A stretch of 29,886 bases of DNA from a virus. Numbering within the stretch: position 1 is the stretch's first letter; each line of letters begins with the position of its first letter. Below, one piece after another: positions 1 through 7,473 of the stretch. The DNA is taken from positions 1-29,886 of IMG/VR virus record IMGVR_UViG_3300036398_004386; one strand, written 5' to 3'. Both the position numbers and the translations under genes were made by a program. Under the pieces are notes generated by a model, which did not search any database, was not told the DNA's origin, and saw only the letters and a list, made by a program, of their open reading frames with translations.

Positions 1-840
1 GTCTTCGGCGCTCTCGTATTCTTCCTCTTCTTTGAGTTCGACGAGAAGTTGCGATTCTGCGTATTCTTTGTCGGCAAAGAGATCTGCGATCTCGTCAACA
101 TCTTTCTTCTTTGGATTTGAGACCTTGACCGCGCCGGCAGGGAAGATCGCAAAGCGACACTTCGCGTAGTCCTCAATCTCGAAGCTGAGGATCGCGCAGC
201 GGTCATTGCCCTGATACAGCATGCAATTGTGACAGTGAACTCCGATCTCCTTGTCGGTGTTTTCTGCCTCAGGCACGTAGCCGACCCAGATTCCGTTTTC
301 CTCAAGATCGAACTTGCCATGTTTTTCAGCGATCTCGGTCAATGCGCTGGCGAGATCCATCTCTGCCGGCGTGTAGTAACCCACATTTCCACCGTCACCG
401 GCAACAAGCGCCGACGCGGTCTTGCTCTTACTGCTGCGCGGATGTGCACGTGGAAGAAGATCGTTGTCCTGCTTGTAGTTTGGGTTGCTCGGACGTCCGC
501 TGCGCAGTAACTTCAAGTACGCATTGACGCGCGCCATCGCCCACTGATCTCGTGTCTTACCTGGGCGATGCGACGACGAAAACGCACCTGCGCCTCTGCG
601 ATACACCGCCTTGAGCTGCGCGAGCGTCGCCTTGCGTCCCTTAGGCGCTTTCTTGTTGTGTTCAGCAACCTTGTTACGAAGCGCCGTGATTGTCCGGTCA
701 GAGAACGTGATTGAGCGTGCGGACTTATCGCTCGATGAAGAACCCTTTGGATTCTTTTTCGAGCCGTAGATACGGTCTTTCTTGGGCGCAGGACGAGAGG
801 CCTGTGCCACAAGCGCGCGATCATTCACGTTTTCTGACAT
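1..840 (-). CDS. Head protein / capsid maturation protease-like (partial, runs off left edge)
   Basis: ATG at 840 opens a frame of 280 codons with no stop before the window edge, so the C-terminal part is missing. Residues about 70-130 contain a block resembling the small domain (DUF5824-like) found at the start of actinophage capsid proteases and head proteins: AVYRRGAGAF, then RPGKTRDQWAMARVNAYL, then SGRPSNPNYKQDNDLLP. A Cys/His module follows (HCHNC, then C after about 8, then C after about 12 residues, ending in AIFPAG), a layout I know from phage proteins that precede an XkdF-type protease domain. After it comes a very acidic, probably coiled segment. It sits 20 nt after the Dps gene and two genes after portal, where head protease/scaffold genes are expected. 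The protease catalytic region itself is not in view, so that activity is inference. Confidence 0.6.
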   Translation of the reverse strand, partial: MSENVNDRALVAQASRPAPKKDRIYGSKKNPKGSSSSDKSARSITFSDRTITALRNKVAEHNKKAPKGRKATLAQLKAVYRRGAGAFSSSHRPGKTRDQWAMARVNAYLKLLRSGRPSNPNYKQDNDLLPRAHPRSSKSKTASALVAGDGGNVGYYTPAEMDLASALTEIAEKHGKFDLEENGIWVGYVPEAENTDKEIGVHCHNCMLYQGNDRCAILSFEIEDYAKCRFAIFPAGAVKVSNPKKKDVDEIADLFADKEYAESQLLVELKEEEEYESAED

Positions 841-860
841 TTACGGATCTTTCTCTTTAA

Positions 861-1349
861 CTACATGCCGAGCTTGGTCAGGTGAGACTTAAGCTGCCAG
901 TCCCACTTCTCATGCATACCTGCACGCGTGGCAAGGTCGTTGAGGATTCCCTCACGACCTGTCTGCTTTGCGACCGCGATCGCATCGGAGATCGAGTTCA
1001 ACGTCACGGTGTTTCCTGCGAGGAGGTCTTGACACATAAGCATCGGATTTCCGCCGACCTCGATGTCTTCGATGCTCGACATCTTTGAGAACTGATAGAG
1101 CGTGTACGGCGCCATCATCTCGCACTTGCGGATGTTTTCAGCGATGGCATCGGTCGCATCATTTAGATCATCGTAGATCATCGCGAAAAACTTATGATAC
1201 TCGGTGAAGTCTGGACCAACGACGTTCCAGTGATGTCCATGTGCCTTGTGCTTCAGAACGACGGTGTTGCTCAAGACCTCAGCCAGCGCCTCGGCGAGTT
1301 CCGGCGAAGCGAGACTCATGCCTGACATTTGCATTTCCATTTCGTACAT
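861..1349 (-). CDS. dps: Dps-like ferritin-family protein
   Basis: This 162-residue protein has the length and signature of the Dps family, dodecameric iron-oxidising DNA-protecting ferritins. The inter-subunit ferroxidase ligands are all present at family spacing: H40 (in HHWNVVGPDF), H52, D67 and E71 (12, 15 and 4 residues apart). The N-terminus is short and Met-rich, without the Lys tail that mediates DNA binding in E. coli Dps, so DNA binding is uncertain. The start at 1349 is 2 nt after the portal stop, with AGGAG about 9 nt upstream inside the portal gene, so translation is probably coupled. Its place between portal and the head-protein gene suggests late, virion-related expression; protection of DNA or metal/oxidant handling is inference. 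Confidence 0.9.
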   Translation of the reverse strand: MYEMEMQMSGMSLASPELAEALAEVLSNTVVLKHKAHGHHWNVVGPDFTEYHKFFAMIYDDLNDATDAIAENIRKCEMMAPYTLYQFSKMSSIEDIEVGGNPMLMCQDLLAGNTVTLNSISDAIAVAKQTGREGILNDLATRAGMHEKWDWQLKSHLTKLGM

Positions 1350-1351
1350 GG

Positions 1352-3046
1352 CTAACTTGCTCCTGTTTCTGTTTCTGTTGTTGTTTCTTGCGGCTGCTCA
1401 ACCGGTGCGGCTTCAGGCGCCGGTGCGGCCTCTTGCGTAGGCTGTTGACCGAGAAGTTGCTGAACCTCCGGTGGAAGCGGCGCGACGCTTGAGGCCTGTG
1501 ACGCCTGGCGGATCGCCTCGATGACCTCAGGCGCGACCGCGCCGAGCATTCCCTCGGTGAGTTCAGGCGAGATGACGCCCTTCTCCATCATCAGACGCAG
1601 CGCGATCTCTTTTGGCGTCGGCGCGTCGGCCTCGGAGAACCCGTGCGTGCGGCGCCATGTGTCGAACGAGACCGCCATACGGTCGAAGCCAGAGTCAGCG
1701 TCAGCCGCACGGTCGTTACGCGTAGAGACCTGTGACGGGTCGTACCAGACGCAGATGCGATCAACGTCGGTCTCGTCAAAGCCGTTTGCGATGAGATACG
1801 GACGCAGATATACAACCGTCAGCGCGTCGGCGATGAGCAGCATCAGCGGCTCGATGTGCGCCTTGTATAGCGACTCGTCGATGTGAATCGCGTTGCTATA
1901 TTTAACGTTCGCCATTCCAGTGACGACATCCTTTGGAACGTCGAGTCCCTGAAGGATACGCTCGAGCACGCGGTCGGCGCGCTGCGCGAGCGCAGGGTCG
2001 AACGAGCGCTCGAACTTGAACTGCTTGATCTTGTCGCCAAGCTCCGCGGGTCCGCGGATGATCAACGGCACGACCGCACTGGCCGAGTCCTCGTCGCGGA
2101 TCGGTGTTGTCATCGCGTCGATGAGCTGATCCTCGAACTCGTCCTGTGCCTCCTCGGGCGTGAAGCCCGAGTCAAGGTCGTACTCGCTGTCGTTTGTCGG
2201 ATAGTTCGGATCAGGACCGGCGGCAACCGAAAGACCGTCGGGCAGGTATAGGGCACCAGCGTTCAGGCGGGAACGCGCCGTCGCACGGAACGTGCGATTC
2301 AACAGCAACAACTCGGCACAGAGGTCGAGCAGGCCGCGAAGTGACGAGTCTGCCTCATCTGTGAAGCGCGGATGCGCGCGCCAGATGCGACCAACAAATG
2401 CGTCAGACGCGAGAGGAATCGCGCCGCGACGTGTCGCGTCGTTACCGATCATCTCACGACGTGGAACGAGGATGTAGCGACCGCGGTTGTCAAGCGCGAC
2501 CTCGTCGATCGAGCGAATGTCCCACGACTCTGGAATCTGATGACCAGGACGCGCGGGAAGCTGCACGAGATAGCACTCGCCCGCGACCGAGATGTTCAGT
2601 GCGGCGTCGCGCAACATTCCAGCCTGACCGCCGTATGCGGAGCTGAGTCGATCGAGCGCGCGCTCGGCGGCTGACGCGAGACGCTGGTCAATTCGTGACG
2701 AGTTACGTACGGCAACCGGCATCTCGGCTGGATTCTCGACGACAGCGGCGTAGAGACGGATGCGCGAGACGACGGACGCAATGAGGTTGAACGCGTACTT
2801 GATCTCGCCGATCGCGTCGTAATACTCCCAGGCCTCCGCCTGCCACGCGGATGACATCGCGTCACGACGCATCTTGAAGCGCTCGGCCTCTCCCTTGTCG
2901 TCAATGCGAACACGCGCGGCGGCGGCAACGAGCGAGCGCGGAGCTGAATACGAGGCGGACACGGCCGCGACGGCGCCGGAGATGGGAATAGGCAAAGCGG
3001 AGCGCTGCGTCACCGCTGGCGTCTCATTGCGCCGAAAAACTCCCAC
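1352..3046 (-). CDS. Portal protein
   Basis: A 564-residue protein of portal length, whose dodecameric ring forms the DNA gate at one head vertex. Recognisable actinophage portal features are the N-terminal YYDAIGEIKYAFNLIASVVS helix region, GECYLVQ near residue 155, the IWRAHPRFTDEADSSLRGLL stretch near 220-240, and a C-terminal Ala/Pro/Glu/Gln-rich tail. It starts with GTG at 3046, preceded by GAGGAG at good spacing. Downstream Dps is 2 nt away; upstream, after about 40 nt, are small late genes in the same direction. Terminase lies further upstream, as in most tailed phages. Confidence 0.88.
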   Translation of the reverse strand: MGVFRRNETPAVTQRSALPIPISGAVAAVSASYSAPRSLVAAAARVRIDDKGEAERFKMRRDAMSSAWQAEAWEYYDAIGEIKYAFNLIASVVSRIRLYAAVVENPAEMPVAVRNSSRIDQRLASAAERALDRLSSAYGGQAGMLRDAALNISVAGECYLVQLPARPGHQIPESWDIRSIDEVALDNRGRYILVPRREMIGNDATRRGAIPLASDAFVGRIWRAHPRFTDEADSSLRGLLDLCAELLLLNRTFRATARSRLNAGALYLPDGLSVAAGPDPNYPTNDSEYDLDSGFTPEEAQDEFEDQLIDAMTTPIRDEDSASAVVPLIIRGPAELGDKIKQFKFERSFDPALAQRADRVLERILQGLDVPKDVVTGMANVKYSNAIHIDESLYKAHIEPLMLLIADALTVVYLRPYLIANGFDETDVDRICVWYDPSQVSTRNDRAADADSGFDRMAVSFDTWRRTHGFSEADAPTPKEIALRLMMEKGVISPELTEGMLGAVAPEVIEAIRQASQASSVAPLPPEVQQLLGQQPTQEAAPAPEAAPVEQPQETTTETETGAS

Positions 3047-3087
3047 TTACAATCTCCTCGCTGTCGTTGTAACGGAACTTGAGCTAA

Positions 3088-3375
3088 CTAACGAACAAGT
3101 GCGGCCATGATTCCCACGGCCGCCGAGAGCGCGAATGTCGCGCACGCGTAGATCGTGGCTGTTGGATAGATACTATACATGAGAACGAGCGGTGCTGATA
3201 TCCACACGCTCGTGCACCAGTCGCATGTGATGAGGTAACCGAGCTGCGTGCTCGGCGGAAAGCGACGCCACCAGCACTCGCGCAGCCGCTCGAGGAGCGT
3301 GTCGGTCGTGATGAGCCGTGTGAGGCGGTACGCCGCAAGGATCAAGATCAGGGCGTCGGTCAGATCCAGGTTCAT
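3088..3375 (-). CDS. DUF1360-like membrane protein
   Basis: A 95-residue protein with the pattern of the DUF1360 family: an N-terminal ILILAAYRLTRLITTDTLLE segment, a central YLITCDWCTSVWISAPLVL segment with the conserved CxxC pair (DWCTSVW), and a C-terminal hydrophobic stretch, together two or three membrane segments. The family is common in phages and Firmicutes/Actinobacteria but has no assigned biochemical role. Its ATG overlaps the stop of the preceding gene by 4 nt (ATGA), so the two are translationally coupled in the pre-portal operon. Confidence 0.75.
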   Translation of the reverse strand: MNLDLTDALILILAAYRLTRLITTDTLLERLRECWWRRFPPSTQLGYLITCDWCTSVWISAPLVLMYSIYPTATIYACATFALSAAVGIMAALVR

Positions 3376-3758
3376 GACGGATCCTGCTCGGACATCACGG
3401 TTCGGTACGGATTCCAGCTTCGCAGGCGACTGCCGCAGCCACAGTTTGGATCATGCTCAACGATGACAAGCTTTCCGGACTCGGAGATCAGGCGCTTCTG
3501 CTCGGAGTTCTTGCGTGGCCAGCTGAGCGAGTCACGGTCATAGCGCTCGCGGAAGATCAAGACCGGACCCGCGTCCGCGTCGGCGGCGATGAGCAGGTGC
3601 TGATCCGTGAGCACCACCCGGACCTTGTCAACCGCGCGGCCGAAGGCACGTGTATACGTATTCAGCTCTGACGCGGCGAGCGCCGCCGCAACATCGGTCG
3701 CGGGTACAACCCGAACACGGGCGGGAAAGAGGTCATACAAGATCTTTGCGGGCGTCAT
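3372..3758 (-). CDS. Conserved late hypothetical protein (CGCGSRLRSWNPY motif)
   Basis: A 128-residue protein. The C-terminal third carries a Cys-rich motif, NCGCGSRLRSWNPY, that I recall from hypothetical proteins near portal genes in other actinophages. The N-terminal part (YDLFPARVRVVPATDVAAAL, then RAVDKVRVVLTDQHLLIAADADAGPVLIF) reads as a compact alpha/beta domain. Both ends overlap neighbours by 4 nt (ATGA), so it is the middle gene of a tightly coupled three-gene set upstream of portal. A structural or head-completion role would fit the location; no function can be assigned from the sequence. Confidence 0.6.
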   Translation of the reverse strand: MTPAKILYDLFPARVRVVPATDVAAALAASELNTYTRAFGRAVDKVRVVLTDQHLLIAADADAGPVLIFRERYDRDSLSWPRKNSEQKRLISESGKLVIVEHDPNCGCGSRLRSWNPYRTVMSEQDPS

Positions 3759-4297
3759 CGCAGCCTCACCCGGCGGTACATCGCGCGGTACGTGACACCG
3801 GCGGCCTCGGCGAGCTCTGGAATCGAGGCGCCGCTCGAGTAGAGCTCACGGGTCAGTCGGGTCAGGTTCTCGTTTGCGATCCTCGCTGGATTTCCAGGAC
3901 TTGTTCGAGGACGGTGCCGTCGAGCGAGCGGCGCGAGCTCTGCGATCCGTGAGACGACGTCCGGTGAGAGTCCAACGCGGCGGCGGCGGGGAGCCGAGAA
4001 CGGACGGACAGGACGAGCACCTGCGTCGGCCGGTGACGACCGCGGATGCGGAGACGGAACCGACGGAGATATGAAAGTGCTTTTTTCCGCGGTTGCCGTA
4101 GGTAATGAGTTGATCCAGACCCTGATCGTCGTTCGAGGACGAGGAGGATCAAACGCCGATGCGAGAGAGGAGAGGGACCAGCCTGCGGTGTACAGCGCGT
4201 GCAGGCGCGCGTTGCGCTCGGGCACGGGCAGGGTACGGAGCAACGAAACCTCGGACACTGGAAGCTCCGCGCTTCGTGCCGCTCTCCTCTTTGTCAT
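3755..4297 (-). CDS. Protein with two helix-turn-helix segments
   Basis: A 180-residue basic protein. An HTH-like segment lies near residues 30-60 (LYTAGWSLSSLASAF) and a second near 140-178 (LTRELYSSGASIPELAEAAG, then VTYRAMYRRVRL), separated by a Pro/Arg/Ser-rich linker. It is therefore probably a DNA-binding protein. It is the first gene after the 708-bp repeat-rich non-coding zone and precedes portal. A role in packaging-site recognition (small-terminase-like) or in control of the late operon is inference from position. No Shine-Dalgarno precedes the ATG; a TACGAT hexamer ends 7 nt upstream, so a leaderless transcript is possible. Confidence 0.6.
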   Translation of the reverse strand: MTKRRAARSAELPVSEVSLLRTLPVPERNARLHALYTAGWSLSSLASAFDPPRPRTTIRVWINSLPTATAEKSTFISPSVPSPHPRSSPADAGARPVRPFSAPRRRRVGLSPDVVSRIAELAPLARRHRPRTSPGNPARIANENLTRLTRELYSSGASIPELAEAAGVTYRAMYRRVRLR

Positions 4298-4489
4298 GGC
4301 TGCATCGTATCACTCCGCGGCTGTGTACATCGGCGCGGCGGAAGATTTTTGTACAGAAGGAGAAGTTGTACTATAAGGTAACTTGCTTGGGCGCGTCAGA
4401 AGCCAGCGGTTATAGCGGGGCCGTCACGCAAGTGTTTCGATGAACTTTTTCGGCAGGCCGGCACGCGTTCGTGCACGCGGCGTGCATCG

Positions 4490-4797
4490 GCGTGATGGTC
4501 ATCAATGGACCATTGTCAATGCGTGCACAAATGCGTGTGAGCACACGCGTGATGGCAGGCGTGATGGACAACGATGTGGACACTTTTCGAAGTGTCAGAA
4601 AGCGTTTGAGTGCACGTGGCAGTGGTGCCTGTGCCAGCGCCTGTGCGCTGAAGCGTGCGTGACGTCTGTGTAAGTACATCAGTCACTTTCAGTTGTCAGC
4701 GCTTCGACGATGTCTGATGAAGCACAGGCAGTCAGGCTGTTCGTGGTTTCTCAAGAAGTGCCAATGGCGATGTGGCTGTTTGACCTATGCGTGATGG
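4490..4797 (+). repeat. Four copies of GCGTGATGG
   Basis: Exact 9-mers start at 4490, 4547, 4559 and 4789. The middle two are 12 nt apart, so they form a tandem pair. All lie in the same orientation inside the non-coding zone. Confidence 0.75.
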
Positions 4798-5003
4798 ACC
4801 ACCAGGTGACTGATGGCTTGTTGAGAAACACGAGTGACTGAAGATGTGCGTGGTTCTAGAGAAGCGCCACTGACGCGAACGTCGATGTCGACGTCGATGA
4901 ACGCCGGTCACGAGAAGATCTCCGCATGTGCAAGCGTGCTCGCGAGAGATGCACCCGCATCACAATCTGACCACCGCATCAGTCGCGGTTTCTGAAGAAG
5001 TCG
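4741..5003 (+). repeat. Three palindromic TTCT-NN-AGAA blocks plus an inverted copy
   Basis: Blocks reading GTGGTTTCTCAAGAAGTGCC, GTGGTTCTAGAGAAGCGCCA and GCGGTTTCTGAAGAAGTCG start at about 4743, 4850 and 4985. A related inverted word (TTGAGAAACACGA, 4821-4833) faces TCGTGGTTTCTCAA at 4741-4754. The symmetric cores suggest a dimeric protein binding site. Confidence 0.6.
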
Positions 5004-5005
5004 TG

Positions 5006-5335
5006 TCAGGCGTCGATGTGAACGATGACGTTGGGATCACCCGCAAACAGCGCGGTGAATGTCTCCGCATCGATGATGCCGGTGCTGGTGAGCTGCACCG
5101 CACTCTGAAAGCTGGCAACCGCGCTGACCGTATTGTCACCGTACCAACCGTCCTTGTCAGCCGTCGCCGCACGATAACCCAACTCCGCAAGGCGGCGTTG
5201 TACGTGGTGGATCGTGAGCGACTTTCGCTCGAACTGGTTCTTCACGACGCACCTCGACAAATACACGTTGTCTTGCGCGGCACCGCTTACCGCATGCTGC
5301 GCTTTTTCAAACTTTGGTTGACGAATGACGGCCAT
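5006..5335 (-). CDS. Peptidoglycan-binding domain protein
   Basis: A 109-residue protein. Residues about 40-95 match a PG_binding_1 fold: LTIHHVQRRLAELGY, then DGWYGDNTVSAVASFQ, then TGIIDAETFTALF, the usual three-helix repeat with the G-x-x-D/G-x-x-T-x-x-A-V-x-x-F-Q signature. There is no catalytic domain and no signal peptide. It starts 9 nt after the terminase stop, so it is probably co-transcribed. Such stand-alone modules may be virion-associated or act with an endolysin; the role here is unproven. The wall-hydrolase-like protein at 26915-27751 carries a second, more diverged domain of this type. Confidence 0.8.
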   Translation of the reverse strand: MAVIRQPKFEKAQHAVSGAAQDNVYLSRCVVKNQFERKSLTIHHVQRRLAELGYRAATADKDGWYGDNTVSAVASFQSAVQLTSTGIIDAETFTALFAGDPNVIVHIDA

Positions 5336-5344
5336 ACAGAAATA

Positions 5345-6766
5345 CTATCCGCGTGGAGTGAAGACACGCCCGCCGCGTCCACCACCATTGCCACCGCGGA
5401 ATGCTGGCAGACGTCGAGCCGCGACTGAACGCGCCGTGATGTTCCCGCCGACGAAGCCCGCAGGTGGTTTGATAAGCAGTGCCGTAAGCGCGTGCACGAG
5501 CGCATCGACACGGTCAGGCGACTTGCCTTCGCCGGGAATCCAGGCGCACATTTGCGATTCGAGGTCGGTCAGGTAGTTGACGTGGTGAACACGGTTCTGC
5601 TCATACGCCAATGTCACCGGCTCCGCACGCAACGCCTTGCCGACCTTCGAGTGAACCTCGAGGACACGCACGTTGGGGTCAATGGTGTTGATCGCGTTGC
5701 GGACTAGAGCGCCGCCCTGGTTGACTTCGGCGACAACAGGACAACCGTACTTGCGCGCCATCGCCACAACGGCGTTCGCCCAGACGTCAGGCGATCCATG
5801 AACAGTTGCGTCTTCGAGGACCCAGGCGTGGCGCTTGTATAGGTCACGCTCGCCTGTGGATGCGCACACCACGATGCCGCATTCGTCACGCGGGTTCTCC
5901 GCGACTGACGGGTCGACACCGATGACGCGCAGCGGCGTGGCGTGCGGAAAGACAGACTGACGGCTGCGCTCGAGAAGTTCAAGCGTCCACAGCGCTCCTT
6001 CGACATCGCTCAACATCTCGCCGTATAGCTCCTGCGCCGCAAGGCGTGTGCCTGCGTAGACGCCTGTGATCGCCTCGAGGTAGGCCTCGGACAGGTTGCC
6101 GGCGTTGTCGAGTGTGGACCCGCGAGAGATGACAACGCGCCCGGTGCGATCAGCCTCGGCGAGGAGTGAGTACAAGACAGGCACACGCTTGGGCGTGGTT
6201 GTCGCGATGATCTGCGGCGCTGCGCCAAGTCGCGTGCCGACTCGAAGGTTGTCCCACGATGTCATGCCAGCCGCGTCAGGCGACTGACGCCACGCCGCAA
6301 CCTCGTCCGCCCATGCGTAGTGAAACTGTGGGCCTCGAAGTGAGTCAGGCTCGTCTGCGGTGAAGCATGTTGCGGTGTTTCCGTTTGGCCACGTGAGACG
6401 TCGCTTCGAAGGCTCGTACAGTGGGCGCTCGCTCGGAGGCGTTACCGCAATGATGCCGGACTCGCCTTCAACGATGACGTCACGCACGTCGGCAGCGGTT
6501 CGAGCGACCAGTGCAAATCGAAGCTGTCCCTTGTCGGTGATCTTCGCTCTGTCACGCACCCATTCAGCGGCGCTGCGCGTCTTGCCTGCGCCTCGACCAG
6601 CGAGGTACAACCAGATCGCCCAGTCATCACCGGGCGGCGGGAGTTGTTCGGGGCGAGCCCAGGCCTTCCAGTCCCAGACCAGTTGATCCATATCGACTTC
6701 CGCGAGGACAGCCATGCGCTCGGCCTCGGGCAGGAGCGCGATCTGCTCCATCAAACTTTTTCCCAT
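5345..6766 (-). CDS. terL: Terminase large subunit
   Basis: A 473-residue packaging motor. The N-terminal ATPase has Walker A GRGAGKT (57-63), Walker B with the DE pair at 154-155 (YAWADEVAAW) and a coupling motif ATTTPK near 189-194. The C-terminal RNase H-like nuclease has acidic residues at D285 (VIGVDPSV), E347 (VVAEVN) and D418/D421 (SPDRVDALVHAL). The order and spacing resemble the Terminase_6/GTA-like group. A Gly/Arg-rich tail ends the protein. Two in-frame ATGs (6766, 6751) are possible; neither has a strong ribosome-binding site, and a TAAGAT box lies 9 nt before the first. A small gene precedes it by 34 nt and the peptidoglycan-binding gene follows. Confidence 0.93.
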   Translation of the reverse strand: MGKSLMEQIALLPEAERMAVLAEVDMDQLVWDWKAWARPEQLPPPGDDWAIWLYLAGRGAGKTRSAAEWVRDRAKITDKGQLRFALVARTAADVRDVIVEGESGIIAVTPPSERPLYEPSKRRLTWPNGNTATCFTADEPDSLRGPQFHYAWADEVAAWRQSPDAAGMTSWDNLRVGTRLGAAPQIIATTTPKRVPVLYSLLAEADRTGRVVISRGSTLDNAGNLSEAYLEAITGVYAGTRLAAQELYGEMLSDVEGALWTLELLERSRQSVFPHATPLRVIGVDPSVAENPRDECGIVVCASTGERDLYKRHAWVLEDATVHGSPDVWANAVVAMARKYGCPVVAEVNQGGALVRNAINTIDPNVRVLEVHSKVGKALRAEPVTLAYEQNRVHHVNYLTDLESQMCAWIPGEGKSPDRVDALVHALTALLIKPPAGFVGGNITARSVAARRLPAFRGGNGGGRGGRVFTPRG

Positions 6767-6775
6767 GATGGGTCG

Positions 6776-6781
6776 ATCTTA
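6776..6781 (-). promoter_or_regulatory. Putative -10 box for terminase
   Basis: TAAGAT, with a CTAGAG-like GTAGAG 9 nt upstream instead of the usual 4. It is a weak member of the promoter family and would give a very short leader. Confidence 0.35.
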
Positions 6782-6800
6782 CCTCGCCCGCTCTACTCGA

Positions 6801-6962
6801 CTAATCGTTGTCCCACATCTCGTATTCGTCATCGCCCATCAAGTTGCGCAGGAACCGCTCGTTGGCGTCCGCGTTGGCCTTCGCGGATCGGCGAAGTTCC
6901 CGACGATCATCATCGATTGTTCGAGGTCCTCCGTCAAGACGAAGAAATTCTGGATGCTTCAT
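6801..6962 (-). CDS. Small hypothetical protein (53 aa)
   Basis: ATG at 6962 has an excellent AAAAGGAGAA ribosome-binding site and a TAAAAT box upstream. The protein begins MKHPEFLRLDGGPRTIDDDR, continues with a charged helix rich in Arg/Asn/Ala, and ends in MGDDEYEMWDND. It has no Cys, membrane segment or recognised domain. It is immediately upstream of terminase. Function unknown; the ribosome-binding site and promoter make it a real gene. Confidence 0.7.
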   Translation of the reverse strand: MKHPEFLRLDGGPRTIDDDRRELRRSAKANADANERFLRNLMGDDEYEMWDND

Positions 6963-6985
6963 ATGTTCTCCTTTTTCTCAAGTCG

Positions 6986-7001
6986 ATTTTACCTGCTCAT
7001 G
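6986..7001 (-). promoter_or_regulatory. Weak promoter for the 53-aa gene
   Basis: CATGAG - 4 nt - TAAAAT, in register with the array motif. The TAA of the -10 box is also the stop codon of the upstream gene. Confidence 0.45.
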
Positions 7002-7162
7002 CGTGGAGCCGCGAGCATGACATCGATGATTGTAAGTGCTTCGCCACAGCTGACGTTGCGGTTGTAGTCGATGACGTCGATGATCAGACTTCTGTACCGC
7101 AACGGAATCTCACGCTCGCGCGCGAGATTCCGCAGCAGACTTCGTTGTTCTTCGGAGATCAG
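6989..7162 (-). CDS. Small helical hypothetical protein, possible CTG start
   Basis: The frame reading LISEEQRSLLRNLARERE, then YNRNVSCGEALTIIDVML looks like a compact helical protein, vaguely like DUF3072-type modules (Q-x-x-L-L...A-x-x-x-I-D-x-L). In-frame ATG is absent. A CTG at 7162 overlaps the preceding TGA by 4 nt (CTGA), mirroring the ATGA/GTGA overlaps seen elsewhere, with GGGG about 8 nt upstream. The alternative GTG at 7225 would overlap the previous gene by 67 nt. The start is therefore uncertain, and coding is supported mainly by tight packing and protein-like composition. Confidence 0.5.
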   Translation of the reverse strand: MISEEQRSLLRNLAREREIPLRYRSLIIDVIDYNRNVSCGEALTIIDVMLAAPRMSR

Positions 7163-7368
7163 AGATGACCCCAGACTCGCTGATGCATTGCCGCAATCTC
7201 TGCGGCCTGCTCTGGAGTTTCGCACTGCATCTTGAACACAACTGAATCGGAGTCATCACCGGTTGGGCTCGAGAACCACAGTTCGAGTGTCGTACCGTAG
7301 CGCATGTATCCGCGGTACGAACCCTTGTTCAACTGCTCAAGGCTGAGCGCTTCGTCTGTCATTGCCAT
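7159..7368 (-). CDS. Small hypothetical protein (69 aa)
   Basis: ATG at 7368 follows GAAAGGAAC and a leader with a hairpin. The sequence has an MRYGTTLELWFSSPTG beta-like stretch, then VVFKMQCETPEQAAEIAAMH and an ending of VWGHL, which suggests a short beta-beta-alpha fold. The later part faintly resembles the protein at 16602-16808 (a beta strand, then acidic residues, then a helix containing W). No function recognised. Confidence 0.65.
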   Translation of the reverse strand: MAMTDEALSLEQLNKGSYRGYMRYGTTLELWFSSPTGDDSDSVVFKMQCETPEQAAEIAAMHQRVWGHL

Positions 7369-7384
7369 GTTTGTTCCTTTCGTC

Positions 7385-7402
7385 TCAGGCGGGCTTGCCT
7401 GA
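7385..7402 (-). promoter_or_regulatory. Leader hairpin
   Basis: A 6-bp stem (TCAGGC/GCCTGA) lies in the 5' leader between the promoter at 7410-7425 and the ribosome-binding site. It has the CCCGCC core seen in two other leaders. Confidence 0.45.
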
Positions 7403-7409
7403 TAAGATC

Positions 7410-7425
7410 ATTATATCGACTCTAG
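7410..7425 (-). promoter_or_regulatory. Array promoter: CTAGAG-TCGA-TATAAT
   Basis: Drives the gene at 7159-7368, with a leader of about 35 nt. Confidence 0.75.
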
Positions 7426-7437
7426 TCATTGAGCCGA

Positions 7438-7458
7438 CCGGCCCGTTCTCCGGGCCGG
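7438..7458 (-). terminator. GC hairpin downstream of 7474-7827
   Basis: An 8-bp stem CCGGCCCG/CGGGCCGG with a 5-nt loop. There is no U-tract; it lies 12 nt before the next promoter. Confidence 0.5.
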
Positions 7459-7473
7459 CCGACGTCGACGTTG

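Larger units (their letters stand above)
4298..5005. other. 708-bp non-coding zone with short repeats
   Basis: No convincing gene: the longest - strand frame here (4410-4679) has an unnatural composition and no ribosome-binding site. The zone contains four exact GCGTGATGG copies (4490, 4547, 4559, 4789), three palindromes of type TTCTNNAGAA (4748, 4854, 4990) within longer similar blocks, and an inverted pair at 4741-4754 and 4821-4833. An AT-richer patch at 4350-4380 holds two direct TTGTAC words 17 nt apart. The location between the terminase/peptidoglycan-binding pair and the HTH-portal operon is suited to a packaging site, operator cluster or late promoter; which of these is not decidable from the sequence. 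Confidence 0.7.

Noticed and set aside
4410-4679. 89-aa - strand frame inside the non-coding zone
   Set aside because: No ribosome-binding site, unnatural composition, and it runs through the short repeats; treated as chance.
4928-5428. Long + strand frame of 166 codons
   Set aside because: Antisense to the peptidoglycan-binding gene and terminase end, and without a recognisable product; a shadow of GC-rich coding on the other strand.
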